From Strigamia acuminata (Eukaryota; Arthropoda; Chilopoda; Geophilomorpha; Linotaeniidae), in assembly GCA_949358305.1 (NCBI GenBank), contig OX442314.1, positions 38,103,211 through 38,167,210 on the forward strand: a DNA stretch of 64,000 nt, read 5' to 3'. Positions within the stretch are counted from its first letter, which is position 1. Each line of letters opens with the position of its first letter. The notes beneath the pieces were generated by a model. It made no database searches. It had not been told where the DNA came from and saw only the letters and a program-made list of their open reading frames with translations. Shown here one piece after another: positions 29,891-41,800 of the stretch. Position numbers and translations under genes: made by a program.

Positions 29891-32800
29891 TCAGGGGTCG
29901 TCCACGGATCATCCTGGGGTTGTCCAGAGGTCATGCAGAGATCGTCTAGGGGACGTGCAGGGGTCATGCAAGGGTTGTGCAGGGGTCGTACAGGGATTGC
30001 CCAGAGATCGTCCAGGGGTTGTCTAGGGGTCGTCCAAGAGTCGTCCAGGGGTCGGGCAGAGATCGTGCAGGGGTTGTTCAGGGGTCGTCCAGGGGTCGTG
30101 CAGAGGTCATGCAGGGGTTGTGCGGGGGTCGTGCAGGGATCGTGCAGGGGTTGTCTAGGGGTCGTGCAGGAGTCGAGCAAGAGTCGTGCAGGGGTGGTGT
30201 AAGAGTCGCGCAGCGGTTGTGCAAGGGTCGTCCAGGGGTTGTGCAAGGGTCGTCTAGGGGTCGTCCAGGGGTTGTCTAGGGGTCGTGCAGGGGTCATGCA
30301 GAGATTGTCCAGGGGTCATGCAGAGATTGTCCAGGGGTCGTGCAGGGGTCGTCTAGGGATCGTCCAGAGGTTGTGCAGGGGTCATGCAGGGGTCATGCAG
30401 GAGTTGTGAAGGGGTTGTGTAGGAGTCGTGCGGGGGTCGTGCAGGGGTCGTGCAAGGGTCGTACAGGAGTCGTACAGAGGTAGTCCAGGGGTCGTGCAGA
30501 GATCGTCCAGGGGTCGTGCAGGGGTCATGCAGGGGTCATGCAGGGGTTGTGCAAGAGTCGTGCAGGGGTCGAGCAAGAGTCGTGCAGGGGTTGTCCAGGG
30601 GTTGTGCAGGGGTCATGCAGGGGTTGTGCAAGAGTCGTGCAGAGGTCGAGCAAGAGTCGTGCAGGGGTCGTCCAGGGGTTGTGCAAGGGTCGTCCAGGGG
30701 TTGTGCAAGGGTCGTCTAGGGGTTGTCCAGGGGTCGTCTAGGGGTAGTGCAGGGGTTGTGCAGGGGTTGTGCAGGGGTTGTGCAGGGGTTGTGCAAGGGT
30801 CGTCCAGGGGTTGTGCAAGGGTCGTCTAGGAGTTGTCTAGGGGTCGTGCAGGGGTCATGCAGAGATTGTCCAGGAGTCATGCAGAGATTGTCCAGGGGTC
30901 GTGCAGGGGTCGTCTAGGGGTTGTCTAGGGGTCGTCCAAAAGTTGTGCAGGGGTTGTGCAGGGGTTGTGCAGGGGTCATGCAGTGGTCATGCAGGAGTTG
31001 TGCAGGGGTTGTGCAAGAGTCGTGCAGGGGTCATGCAGGGGTTGTGCAAGGGTCGTCTAGGGGTCGTCCAGAGGTTGTGCAGGGGTCATGCAGGGGTCGT
31101 GCAGGAGTTGTGAAGGGGTTGTGTAAGAGTCGTGCGGGGATCGTGCAGGGGTCGTGCAAGGGTCGTATAGGAGTCGTACAGGGGTAGTCCAGGGGTCGTG
31201 CAGAGATTGTCCAGGGGTCGTGCAGGGGTCGTGCAGGGGTCGTGCAGAGATTGTCCAGGGGTCGTGCAGGGGTCGTGCAGGGGTCATGCAGGGGTTGTGC
31301 AAGAGTCGTGCAGGGGTAGTCCAGGGGTCGTGCAGAGATTGTCCAGGGGTCGTCCAGAGGTTGTGCAGGGGTCATGCAGGGGTCGTGCAGGAGTTGTGAA
31401 GGGGTTGTGTAAGAGTCGTGCGGGGATCGTGCAGGAGTTGTGCAAGGGTCGTACAGGAGTCGTACAGGGGTAGTCCAGGGGTCGTGCAGAGATTGTCCAG
31501 GGGTCGTGCAGGGGTCGTGCAGGGGTCATGCAGGGGTTGTGCAAGAGTCGTGCAGAGGTCGAGCAAGAGTCGTGCAGGGGTCGTCCAGGGGTTGTGCAAG
31601 GGTCGTCCAGGGGTTGTGCAAGGGTCGTCTAGGGGTCGTCCAGGGGTCGTCCAGGGGTCGTGCAGAGGTCATGCAGGGGTTGTGCGGGGGTCGTGCAGGG
31701 ATCGTGCAGGGGTTGTCTAGGGGTCGTGCAGGGGTCGAGCAAGAGTCGTGCAGGGGTGGTGTAAGAGTCGCGCAGCGGTTGTGCAAGGGTCGTCCAGGGG
31801 TTGTGCAAGGGTCGTCTAGGGGTCGTCCAGGGGTTGTCTAGGGGTCGTGCAGGGGTCATGCAGAGATTGTCCAGGGGTCATGCAGAGATTGTCCAGGGGT
31901 CGTGCAGGGGTCGTCTAGGGGTCGTCCAGAGGTTGTGCAGGGGTCATGCAGGGGTCATGCAGGAGTTGTGAAGGGGTTGTGTAGGAGTCGTGCGGGGGTC
32001 GTGCAGGGGTCGTGCAAGGGTCGTACAGGAGTCGTACAGGGGTAGTCCAGGGGTCGTGCAGAGATCGTCCAGGGGTCGTGCAGGGGTCGTGCAGGGGTCA
32101 TGCAGGGGTTGTGCAAGAGTCGTGCAGGGGTCGAGCAAGAGTCGTGCAGGGGTCGTCCAGGGATTGTGCAAGGGTCGTCCAGGGGTTGTGCAAGGGTCGT
32201 CTAGGGGTCGTCCAGGGGTCGTCTAGGGGTAGTGCAGGGGTTGTGCAAGGGTCGTCCAGGGGTTGTGCAAGGGTCGTCTAGGGGTTGTCCAGGGGTCGTC
32301 TAGGGGTAGTGCAGGGGTTGTGCAGGAGTTGTGCAGGGGTTGTGCAGAGGTTGTGCAAGGGTCGTCCAGGGGTTGTGCAAGGGTCGTCTAGGAGTCGTCC
32401 AGGGGTTGTCTAGGGGTCGTGCAGGGGTCATGCAGAGATTGTCCAGGGGTCATGCAGAGATTGTCCAGGGGTCGTGCAGGGGTCGTCTAGGGGTTGTCTA
32501 GGGGTCGTCCAAAAGTTGTGCAGGGGTTGTGCAGGGGTTGTGCAGGGGTCATGCAGTGGTCATGCAGGAGTTGTGCAGGGGTTGTGCAAGAGTCGTGCAG
32601 GGGTCATGCAGGGGTTGTGCAAGGGTCGCCCAGAGGTTGTGCAGGGGTCGTGTAGGGGTCGTGCAGGAGTTGTGAAGGGGTTGTGTAAGAGTCGTGCGGG
32701 GATCGTGCAGGGGTCGTGCAAGGGTCGTACAGGAGTCGTACAGGGGTAGTCCAGGGGTCGTGCAGAGATTGTCCAGGGGTCGTGCAGGGGTCGTGCAGGG

Positions 32801-35800
32801 GTCATGCAGGGGTTGTGCAAGAGTCGTGCAGGGGTAGTCCAGGGGTCGTGTAGAGATTGTCCAGGGGTCGTCCAGAGGTTGTGCAGGGGTCATGCAGGGG
32901 TCGTGCAGGAGTTGTGAAGGGGTTGTGTAAAAGTCGTGCGGGGATCGTGCAGGGGTCGTGCAAGGGTCGTACAGGAGTCGTACAGGGGTAGTCCAGGGGT
33001 CGTGCAGAGATTGTCCAGGGGTCGTGCAGGGGTCGTGCAGGGGTCATGCAGGGGTTGTGCAAGAGTCGTGCAGGGGTCGAGCAAGAGTCGTGCAGGGGTC
33101 GTCCAGGGGTTGTGCAAGGGTCGTCTAGGGGTTGTCCAGGGGTCGTCTAGGAGTAGTGCAGGGGTTGTGCAGGAGTTGTGCAGGGGTTGTGCAGAGGTTG
33201 TGCAAGGGTCGTCCAGGGGTTGTGCAAGGGTCGTCTAGGAGTCGTCCAGGGGTTGTCTAGGGGTCGTGCAGGGGTCATGCAGAGATTGTCCAGGGGTCAT
33301 GCAGAGATTGTCCAGGGGTCGTGCAGGGGTCGTCTAGGGGTTGTCTAGGGGTCGTCCAAAAGTTGTGCAGGGGTTGTGCAGGGGTTGTGCAGGGGTCATG
33401 CAGTGGTCATGCAGGAGTTGTGCAGGGGTTGTGCAAGAGTCGTGCAGGGGTCATGCAGGGGTTGTGCAAGGGTCGTCCAGAGGTTGTGCAGGGGTCATGC
33501 AGGGGTCGTGCAGGAGTTGTGAAGGGGTTGTGTAAGAGTCGTGCGGGGATCGTGCAGGGGTCGTGCAAGGGTCGTACAGGAGTCGTACAGGGGTAGTCCA
33601 GGGGTCGTGCAGAGATTGTTCAGGGGTCGTGCAGGGGTTATGCAGGGGTCGTGCAAAGGTTGTGCAAGAGTCGTGCAGGGGTAGTCCAGGGGTCGTGCAG
33701 AGATTGTCCAGGGGTCGTCCAGAGGTTGTGCAGGGGTCATGCAGGGGTCGTGCAGGAGTTGTGAAGGGGTTGTGTAAGAGTCGTGCGGGGATCGTGCAGG
33801 GGTCGTGCAAGGGTCGTACAGGAGTCGTACAGGGGTAGTCCAGGGGTCGTGCAGAGATTGTCCAGGGGTCGTGCAGGGGTCGTGCAGGGGTCATGCAGGG
33901 GTTGTGCAAGAGTCGTGCAGGGGTCGAGCAAGAGTCGTGCAGGGGTCGTCCAGGGGTTGTGCAAGGGTCGCCAAGGGGTTGTGCAAGGGTCGTCTAAGGG
34001 TCGTCCAGGGGTCGTCTAGGGGTAGTGCAGGGGTCGTGCAAGGGTCGTACAGGAGTCGTACAGGGGTAGTCCAGGGGTCGTGCAGAGATTGTCCAGGGGT
34101 CGAGCAGGGGTCGTGCAGGGGTCATGCAGGGGTTGTGCAAGAGTCGTGCAGGGGTCGAGCAAGAGTCGTGCAGGGGTCGTCCAAAGGTTGTGCAAGGGTC
34201 GTCCAGGGGTTGTGCAAGGGTTGTCTAGGGGTCGTCCAGGGGTCGTCTAGGGGTAGTGCAGGGGTTGTGCAAGGGTCGTCCAGGGGTTGTGCAAGGGTCG
34301 TCTAGGGGTTGTCCAGGGGTCATCTAGGGGTAGTGCAGGGGTTGTGCAGGGGTTGTGCAGGGGTTGTGCAGGGGTTGTGCAGGGGTTGTCCAGGGGTCGT
34401 GCAGGGGTCGTCTAGGGGCTGTCTAGGGGTCGTTCAAAAGTTGTGCAGGGGTTGTGCAGGGGTTGTGCAGGGGTCATGCAGTGGTCATGCAGGAGTTGTG
34501 CAGGGGTTGTGCAAGAGTCGTGCAGGGGTCATGCAGGGGTTGTGCAAGGGTCGTCTAGGGGTCGTCCAAAAGTTGTGCAGGGGTTGTGCAGGGGTTGTGC
34601 AGGGGTCATGCAGTGGTCATGCAGGAGTTGTGCAGGGGTTGTGCAAGAGTCGTGCAGGAGTCATGCAGGGTTGGTGCAAGGGTCGTCTAGGGGTCGTCCA
34701 GAGGTTGTGCAGGGGTCATGCAGGGGTCGTGCAGGAGTTGTGAAGGGGTTGTGTAGGAGTCGTGCGGGGGTCGTGCAGGGGTCGTGCAAGGGTCGTACAG
34801 GAGTCGTACAGGGGTAGTCCAGGGGTCGTGCAGAAATCGTCCAGGGGTCGTGCAGGGGTCGTGCAGGGGTCATGCAGGGGTTGTGCAAGAGTCGTGCAGG
34901 GGTCGTCCAGGGATTGTGCAAGGGTCGTCCAGGGGTTGTGCAAGGGTCGTCTAGGGGTCGTCCAGGGGTCGTATAGGGGTAGTGCAGGGGTTGTGCAAGG
35001 GTCGTCCAGGGGTTGTGCAAGGGTCGTCTAGGGGTTGTCCAGGGGTCGTCTAGGGGTAGTGCAGGGGTTGTGCAGGGGTTGTGCAGGGGTTGTGCAGGGG
35101 TTGTGCAGGGGTCGTACAGGGGTTGTCTAGGAGATGTGCAGGGGTTGAGCAAGAGTAGTGCAGGGGTCATGCAGGGGTTGTGCAAGGGTCGTCCAGAGGT
35201 TGTGCAGGGGTCGTGCAGGGGTCGTGCAGGAGTTGTGAAGGGGTTGTGTAAGAGTCGTGCGGGGATCGTGCAGGGGTCGTGCAAGGGTCGTACAGGAGTT
35301 GTACAGGAGTAGTCCAGGGGTCGTGCAGAGATTGTCTAGGGGTCGTGCAGGGGTCGTGCAGGGGTCATGCAGGGGTTGTGCAAGAGTCGTGCAGGGGTCG
35401 AGCAAGAGTCGTGCAGGGGTCGTCCAGGGGTTGTGCAAGGGTCGTCCAGGAGTTGTGCAAGGGTCGTCTAGGGGTCGTCCAGGGGTCGTCTAGGGGTAGT
35501 GCAGGGGTCGTGCAAGGGTCGTACAGGAGTCGTACAGGGATAGTCCAGGGGTCGTGCAGAGATTGTCCAGAGGTTGAGCAGGGGTCGTGCAGGGGTCATG
35601 CAGGGGTTGTGCAAGAGTCGTGCAGGGGTCGAGCAAGAGTCGTGCAGGGGTCGTCCAGGGGTTGTGCAAGGGTCGTCCAGGGGTTGTGCAAGGGTCGTCT
35701 AGGGGTCGTCCAGGGGTCGTCTAGGGGTAGTGCAGGGGTTGTGCAAGGGTCGTCCAGGGGTTGTGCAAGGGTCGTCTAGGGGTTGTCCAGGGGTCGTCTA

Positions 35801-38800
35801 GGAGTAGTGCAGGGGTTGTGCAGGGGTTGTGCAGGGGTTGTGCAGGGGTTGTGCAGGGGTTGTCCAGGGGTCGTGCAGGGGTCGTCTAGGGGCTGTCTAG
35901 GGGTCGTCCAAAAGTTGTGCAGGGGTTGTGCAGGGGTTGTGCAGGGGTCATGCAGTGGTCATGCAGGAGTTGTGCAGGGGTTGTGCAAGAGTCGTGCAGG
36001 GGTCATGCAGGGGTTGTGCAAGGGTCGTCTAGGGGTCGTCCAAAAGTTGTGCAGGGGTTGTGCAGGGGTTGTGCAGGGGTCATGCAGTGGTCATGCAGGA
36101 GTTGTGCAGGGGTTGTGCAAGAGTCGTGCAAGAGTCATGCAGGGTTTGTGCAAGGGTCGTCTAGGGGTCGTCCAGAGGTTGTGCAGGGGTCATGCAGGGG
36201 TCGTGCAGGAGTTGTGAAGGGGTTGTGTAGGAGTTGTGCGGGGGTCGTGCAGGGGTCGTGCAAGGGTCGTACAGGAGTCGTACAGGGGTAGTCCAGGGGT
36301 CGTGCAGAAATCGTCCAGGGGTCGTGCAGGGGTCGTGCAGGGGTCATGCAGGGGTTGTGCAAGAGTCGTGCAGGGGTCGTCCAGGGGTTGTGCAAGGGTC
36401 GTCCAGGGGTTGTGCAAGGGTCGTCTAGGGGTCGTCCAGGGGTCGTATAGGGGTAGTGCAGGGGTTGTGCAAGGGTCGTCCAGGGGTTGTGCAAGGGTCG
36501 TCTAGGGGTTGTCCAGGGGTCGTCTAGGGGTAGTGCAGGGGTTGTGCAGGGGTTGTGCAGGGGTTGTGCAGGGGTTGTGCAGGGGTCGTACAGGGGTTGT
36601 CTAGGGGATGTGCAGGGGTTGAGCAAGAGTCGTGCAGAGGTCATGCAGGGGTTGTGCAAGGGTCGTCCAGAGGTTGTGCAGGGGTCGTGCAGGGGTCGTG
36701 CAGGAGTTGTGAAGGGGTTGTGTAAGAGTCGTGCGGGGATCGTGCAGGGGTCGTGCAAGGGTCGTACAGAAGTCGTACAGGACTAGTCCAGGGGTCGTGC
36801 AGAGATTGTCCAGGGGTCGTGCAGGGGTCGTGCAGGGGTCATGCAGGGGTTGTGCAAGAGTCGTGCAGGGATAGTCCAGGGGTCGTGCAGAGATTGTCCA
36901 GGGGTCGTCCAGAGGTTGTGCAGGGGTCATGCAGGGGTCGTGCAGGAGTTGTGAAGGTTTTGTGTAAGAGTCGTGCGGGGATCGTGCAGGGGTCGTGCAG
37001 GGGTCGTACAGGAGTCGTACAGGGGTAGTCCAGGGGTCGTGCAGAGATTGTCCAGGGGTCGTGCAGGGGTCGTGCAGGGGTCATGCAGGGGTTGTGCAAG
37101 AGTCGTGCAGGGGTCGAGCAAGAGTCGTGCAGGGGTCGTCCAGGGGTTGTGCAAGGGTCGTCTAGGGGTTGTCCAGGGGTCGTCTAGGGGTAGTGCAGGG
37201 GTTGTGCAGGAGTTGTGCAGAAGTTGTGCAGAGGTTGTGCAAGGGTCGTCCAGGGGTTGTGCAAGGGTCGTCTAGGAGTCGTCCAGGGGTTGTCTAGGGG
37301 TCGTGCAGGGGTCATGCAGAGATTGTCCAGGGGTCATGCAGAGATTGTCCAGGGGTCGTGCAGGGGTCGTCTAGGGGTTGTCTAGGGGTCGTCCAAAAGT
37401 TGTGCAGGGGTTGTGCAGGGGTTGTGCAGGGGTCATGCAGTGGTCATGCAGGAGTTGTGCAGGGGTTGTGCAAGAGTCGTGCAGGGGTCATGCAGGGGTT
37501 GTGCAAGGGTCGTCCAGAGGTTGTGCAGGGGTCATGCAGGGGTCGTGCAGGAGTTGTGAAGGGGTTGTGTAAGAGTCGTGCGGGGATCGTGCAGGGGTCG
37601 TGCAAGGGTCGTACAGGAGTCGTACAGGGGTAGTCCAGGGGTCGTGCAGAGATTGTCCAGGGGTCGTGCAGGGGTCGTGCAGGGGTCATGCAGGGGTTGT
37701 GCAAGAGTCGTGCAGGGGTAGTCCAGGGGTCATGCAGAGATTGTCCAGGGGTCGTCCAGAGGTTGTGCAGGGGTCATGCAGGGGTCGTGCAGGAGTTGTG
37801 AAGGGGTTGTGTAAGAGTCGTGCGGGGATCGTGCAGGGGTCGTGCAAGGGTCGTACAGGAGTCGTACAGGGGTAGTCCAGGGGTCGTGCAGAGATTGTCC
37901 AGGGGTCGTGCAGGGGTCGTGCAGGGGTCATGCAGGGGTTGTGCAAGAGTCGTGCAGGGGTCGAGCAAGAGTCGTGCAGGGGTCGTCCAGGGGTTGTGCA
38001 AGGGTCGTCCAGGGGTTGTGCAAGGGTCGTCTAGGGGTCGTCCAGGGGTCGTCTAGGGGTAGTGCAGGGGTCGTGCAAGGGTCGTACAGGAGTCGTACAG
38101 GGGTAGTCCAGGGGTCGTGCAGAGATTGTCCAGGGGTCGAGCAGGGGTCGTGCAGGGGTCATGCAGGGGTTATGCAAGAGTCGTGCAGGGGTCGAGCAAG
38201 AGTCGTGCAGGGGTCGTCCAGGGGTTGTGCAAGGGTCGTCCAGGGGTTGTGCAAGGGTCGTCTAGGGGTCGTCCAGGGGTCGTCTAGGGGTAGTGCAGGG
38301 GTTGTGCAAGGGTCGTCCAGGGGTTGTGCAAGGGTCTTCTAGGGGTTGTCCAGGGGTCGTCTAGGGGTAGTGCAGGGGTTGTGCAGGGGTTGTGCAGGGG
38401 TTGTGCAGGGGTTGTCCAGGGGTCGTGCAGGGGTCGTCTAGGGGCTGTCTAGGGGTCGTCCAAAAGTTGTGCAGGGGTTGTGCAGGGGTTGTGCAGAGGT
38501 CATGCAGTGGTCATGCAGGAGTTGTGCAGGGGTTGTGCAAGAGTCGTGCAGGGGTCATGCAGGGGTTGTGCAAGGGTCGTCTAGGGGTCGTCCAAAAGTT
38601 GTGCAGGGGTTGTGCAGGGGTTGTGCAGGGGTCATGCAGTGGTCATGCAGGAGTTGTGCAGGGGTTGTGCAAGAGTCGTGCAGGAGTCATGCAGGGTTTG
38701 TGCAAGGGTCGTCTAGGGGTCGTCCAGAGGTTGTACAGGGGTCATGCAGGGGTCGTGCAGGAGTTGTGAAGGGGTTGTGTAGGAGTCGTGCGGGGGTCGT

Positions 38801-41800
38801 GCAGGGGTCGTGCAAGGGTCGTACAGGAGTCGTACAGGGGTAGTCCAGGGGTCGTGCAGAAATCGTCCAGGGGTCGTGCAGGGGTCATGCAGGGGTTGTG
38901 CAAGAGTCGTGCAGGGGTCGTCCAGGGGTTGTGCAAGGGTCGTCCAGGGGTTGTGCAAGGGTCGTCTAGGGGTCGTCCAGGGGTCGTATAGGGGTAGTGC
39001 AGGGGTTGTGCAAGGGTCGTCCAGGGGTTGTGCAAGGGTCGTCTAGGGGTCGTCCAGGGGTCGTCTAGGGGTAGTGCAGGGGTTGTGCAGGGGTTGTGCA
39101 GGGGTTGTGCAGGGGTCGTACAGGGGTTGTCTAGGGGATGTGCAGGGGTTGAGCAAGAGTCGTGCAGGGGTCATGCAGGGGTTGTGCAAGGGTCGTCCAG
39201 AGGTTGTGCAGGGGTCGTGCAGGGGTCGTGCAGGAGTTGTGAAGGAGTTGTGTAAGAGTCGTGCGGGGATCGTGCAGGGGTCGTGCAAGGGTCGTACAGG
39301 AGTCGTACAGGGGTAGTCCAGAGGTCGTGCAGAGATTGTCCAGGGGTCGTGCAGGGGTCGTGCAGGGGTCATGCAGGGGTTGTGCAAGAGTCGTGCAGGG
39401 GTAATCCAGGGGTCGTGCAGAGATTGTCCAGGGGTCGTCCAGAGGTTGTGCAGGGGTCATGCAGGGGTCGTGCAGGAGTTGTGAAGGGGTTGTGTAAGAG
39501 TCGTGCGGGGATCGTGCAGGGGTCGTGCAAGGGTCGTACAGGAGTCGTACAGGGGTAGTCCAGGGGTCGTGCAGAGATCGTCCAGGGGTCGTGCAGGGGT
39601 CGTGCAGGGGTCATGCAGGGGTTGTGCAAGAGTCGTGCAGGGGTCGAGCAAGAGTCGTGCAGGGGTTGTCCAGGGATTGTGCAAGGGTCGTCCAGGGGTT
39701 GTGCAAGGGTCGTCTAGGGGTCGTCCAGGGGTCGTCTAGGGGTAGTGCAGGGGTTGTGCAAGGGTCGTCCAGGGGTTGTGCAAGGGTCGTCTAGGGGTTG
39801 TCCAGGGGTCGTCTAGGGGTAGTGCAGGGGTTGTGCAGGAGTTGTGCAGGGGTTGTGCAGAGGTTGTGCAAGGGTCGTCCAGGGGTTGTGCAAGGGTCGT
39901 CTAGGAGTCGTCCAGGGGTTGTCTAGGGGTCGTGCAGGGGTCATGCAGAGATTGTCCAGGGGTCATGCAGAGATTGTCCAGGGGTCGTGCAGGGGTCGTC
40001 TAGGGGTTGTCTAGGGGTCGTCCAAAAGTTGTGCAGGGGTTGTGCAGGGGTTGTGCAGGGGTCATGCAGTGGTCATGCAGGAGTTGTGCAGGGGTTGTGC
40101 AAGAGTCGTGCAGGGGTCATGCAGGGGTTGTGCAAGGGTCGCCCAGAGGTTGTGCAGGGGTCGTGTAGGGGTCGTGCAGGAGTTGTGAAGGGGTTGTGTA
40201 AGAGTCGTGCGGGGATCGTGCAGGGGTCGTGCAAGGGTCGTACAGGAGTCGTACAGGGGTAGTCCAGGGGTCGTGCAGAGATTGTCCAGGGGTCGTGCAG
40301 GGGTCGTGCAGGGGTCATGCAGGGGTTGTGCAAGAGTCGTGCAGGGGTAGTCCAGGGGTCGTGCAGAGATTGTCCAGGGGTCGTCCAGAGGTTGTGCAGG
40401 GGTCATGCAGGGGTCGTGCAGGAGTTGTGAAGGGGTTGTGTAAGAGTCGTGCGGGGATCGTGCAGGGGTCGTGCAAGGGTCGTACAGGAGTCGTACAGGG
40501 GTAGTCCAGGGGTCGTGCAGAGATTGTCCAGGGGTCGTGCAGGGGTCGTGCAGGGGTCATGCAGGGGTTGTGCAAGAGTCGTGCAGGGGTCGAGCAAGAG
40601 TCGTGCAGGGGTCGTCCAGGGGTTGTGCAAGGGTCGTCCAGGGGTTGTGCAAGGGTCGTCTAGGGGTCGTCCAGGGGTCGTCTAGGGGTAGTGCAGGGGT
40701 CGTGCAAGGGTCGTACAGGAGTCGTACAGGGGTAGTCCAGGGGTCGTGCAGAGATTGTCCAGGGGTCGAGCAGGGGTCGTGCAGGGATCATGCAGGGGTT
40801 ATGCAAGAGTCGTGCAGGGGTCGAGCAAGAGTCGTGCAGGGGTCGTCCAGGGGTTGTGCAAGGGTCGTCCAGGGGTTGTGCAAGGGTCGTCTAGGGGTCG
40901 TCCAGGGGTCGTCTAGGGGTAGTGCAGGGGTTGTGCAAGGGTCGTCCAGGGGTTGTGCAAGGGTCTTCTAGGGGTTGTCCAGGGGTCGTCTAGGGGTAGT
41001 GCAGGGGTTGTGCAGGGGTTGTGCAGGGGTTGTGCAGGGGTTGTCCAGGGGTCGTGCAGGGGTCGTCTAGGGGCTGTCTAGGGGTCGTCCAAAAGTTGTG
41101 CAGGGGTTGTGCAGGGGTTGTGCAGAGGTCATGCAGTGGTCATGCAGGAGTTGTGCAGGGGTTGTGCAAGAGTCGTGCAGGGGTCATGCAGGGGTTGTGC
41201 AAGGGTCGTCTAGGGGTCGTCCAAAAGTTGTGCAGGGGTTGTGCAGGGGTTGTGCAGGGGTCATGCAGTGGTCATGCAGGAGTTGTGCAGGGGTTGTGCA
41301 AGAGTCGTGCAGGAGTCATGCAGGGTTTGTGCAAGGGTCGTCTAGGGGTCGTCCAGAGGTTGTACAGGGGTCATGCAGGGGTCGTGCAGGAGTTGTGAAG
41401 GGGTTGTGTAGGAGTCGTGCGGGGGTCGTGCAGGGGTCGTGCAAGGGTCGTACAGGAGTCGTACAGGGGTAGTCCAGGGGTCGTGCAGAAATCGTCCAGG
41501 GGTCGTGCAGGGGTCATGCAGGGGTTGTGCAAGAGTCGTGCAGGGGTCGTCCAGGGGTTGTGCAAGGGTCGTCCAGGGGTTGTGCAAGGGTCGTCTAGGG
41601 GTCGTCCAGGGGTCGTCTAGGGGTAGTGCAGGGGTTGTGCAGGGGTTGTGCAGGGGTTGTGCAGGGGTCGTACAGGGGTTGTCTAGGGGATGTGCAGGGG
41701 TTGAGCAAGAGTCGTGCAGGGGTCATGCAGGGGTTGTGCAAGGGTCGTCCAGAGGTTGTGCAGGGGTCGTGCAGGGGTCGTGCAGGAGTTGTGAAGGAGT

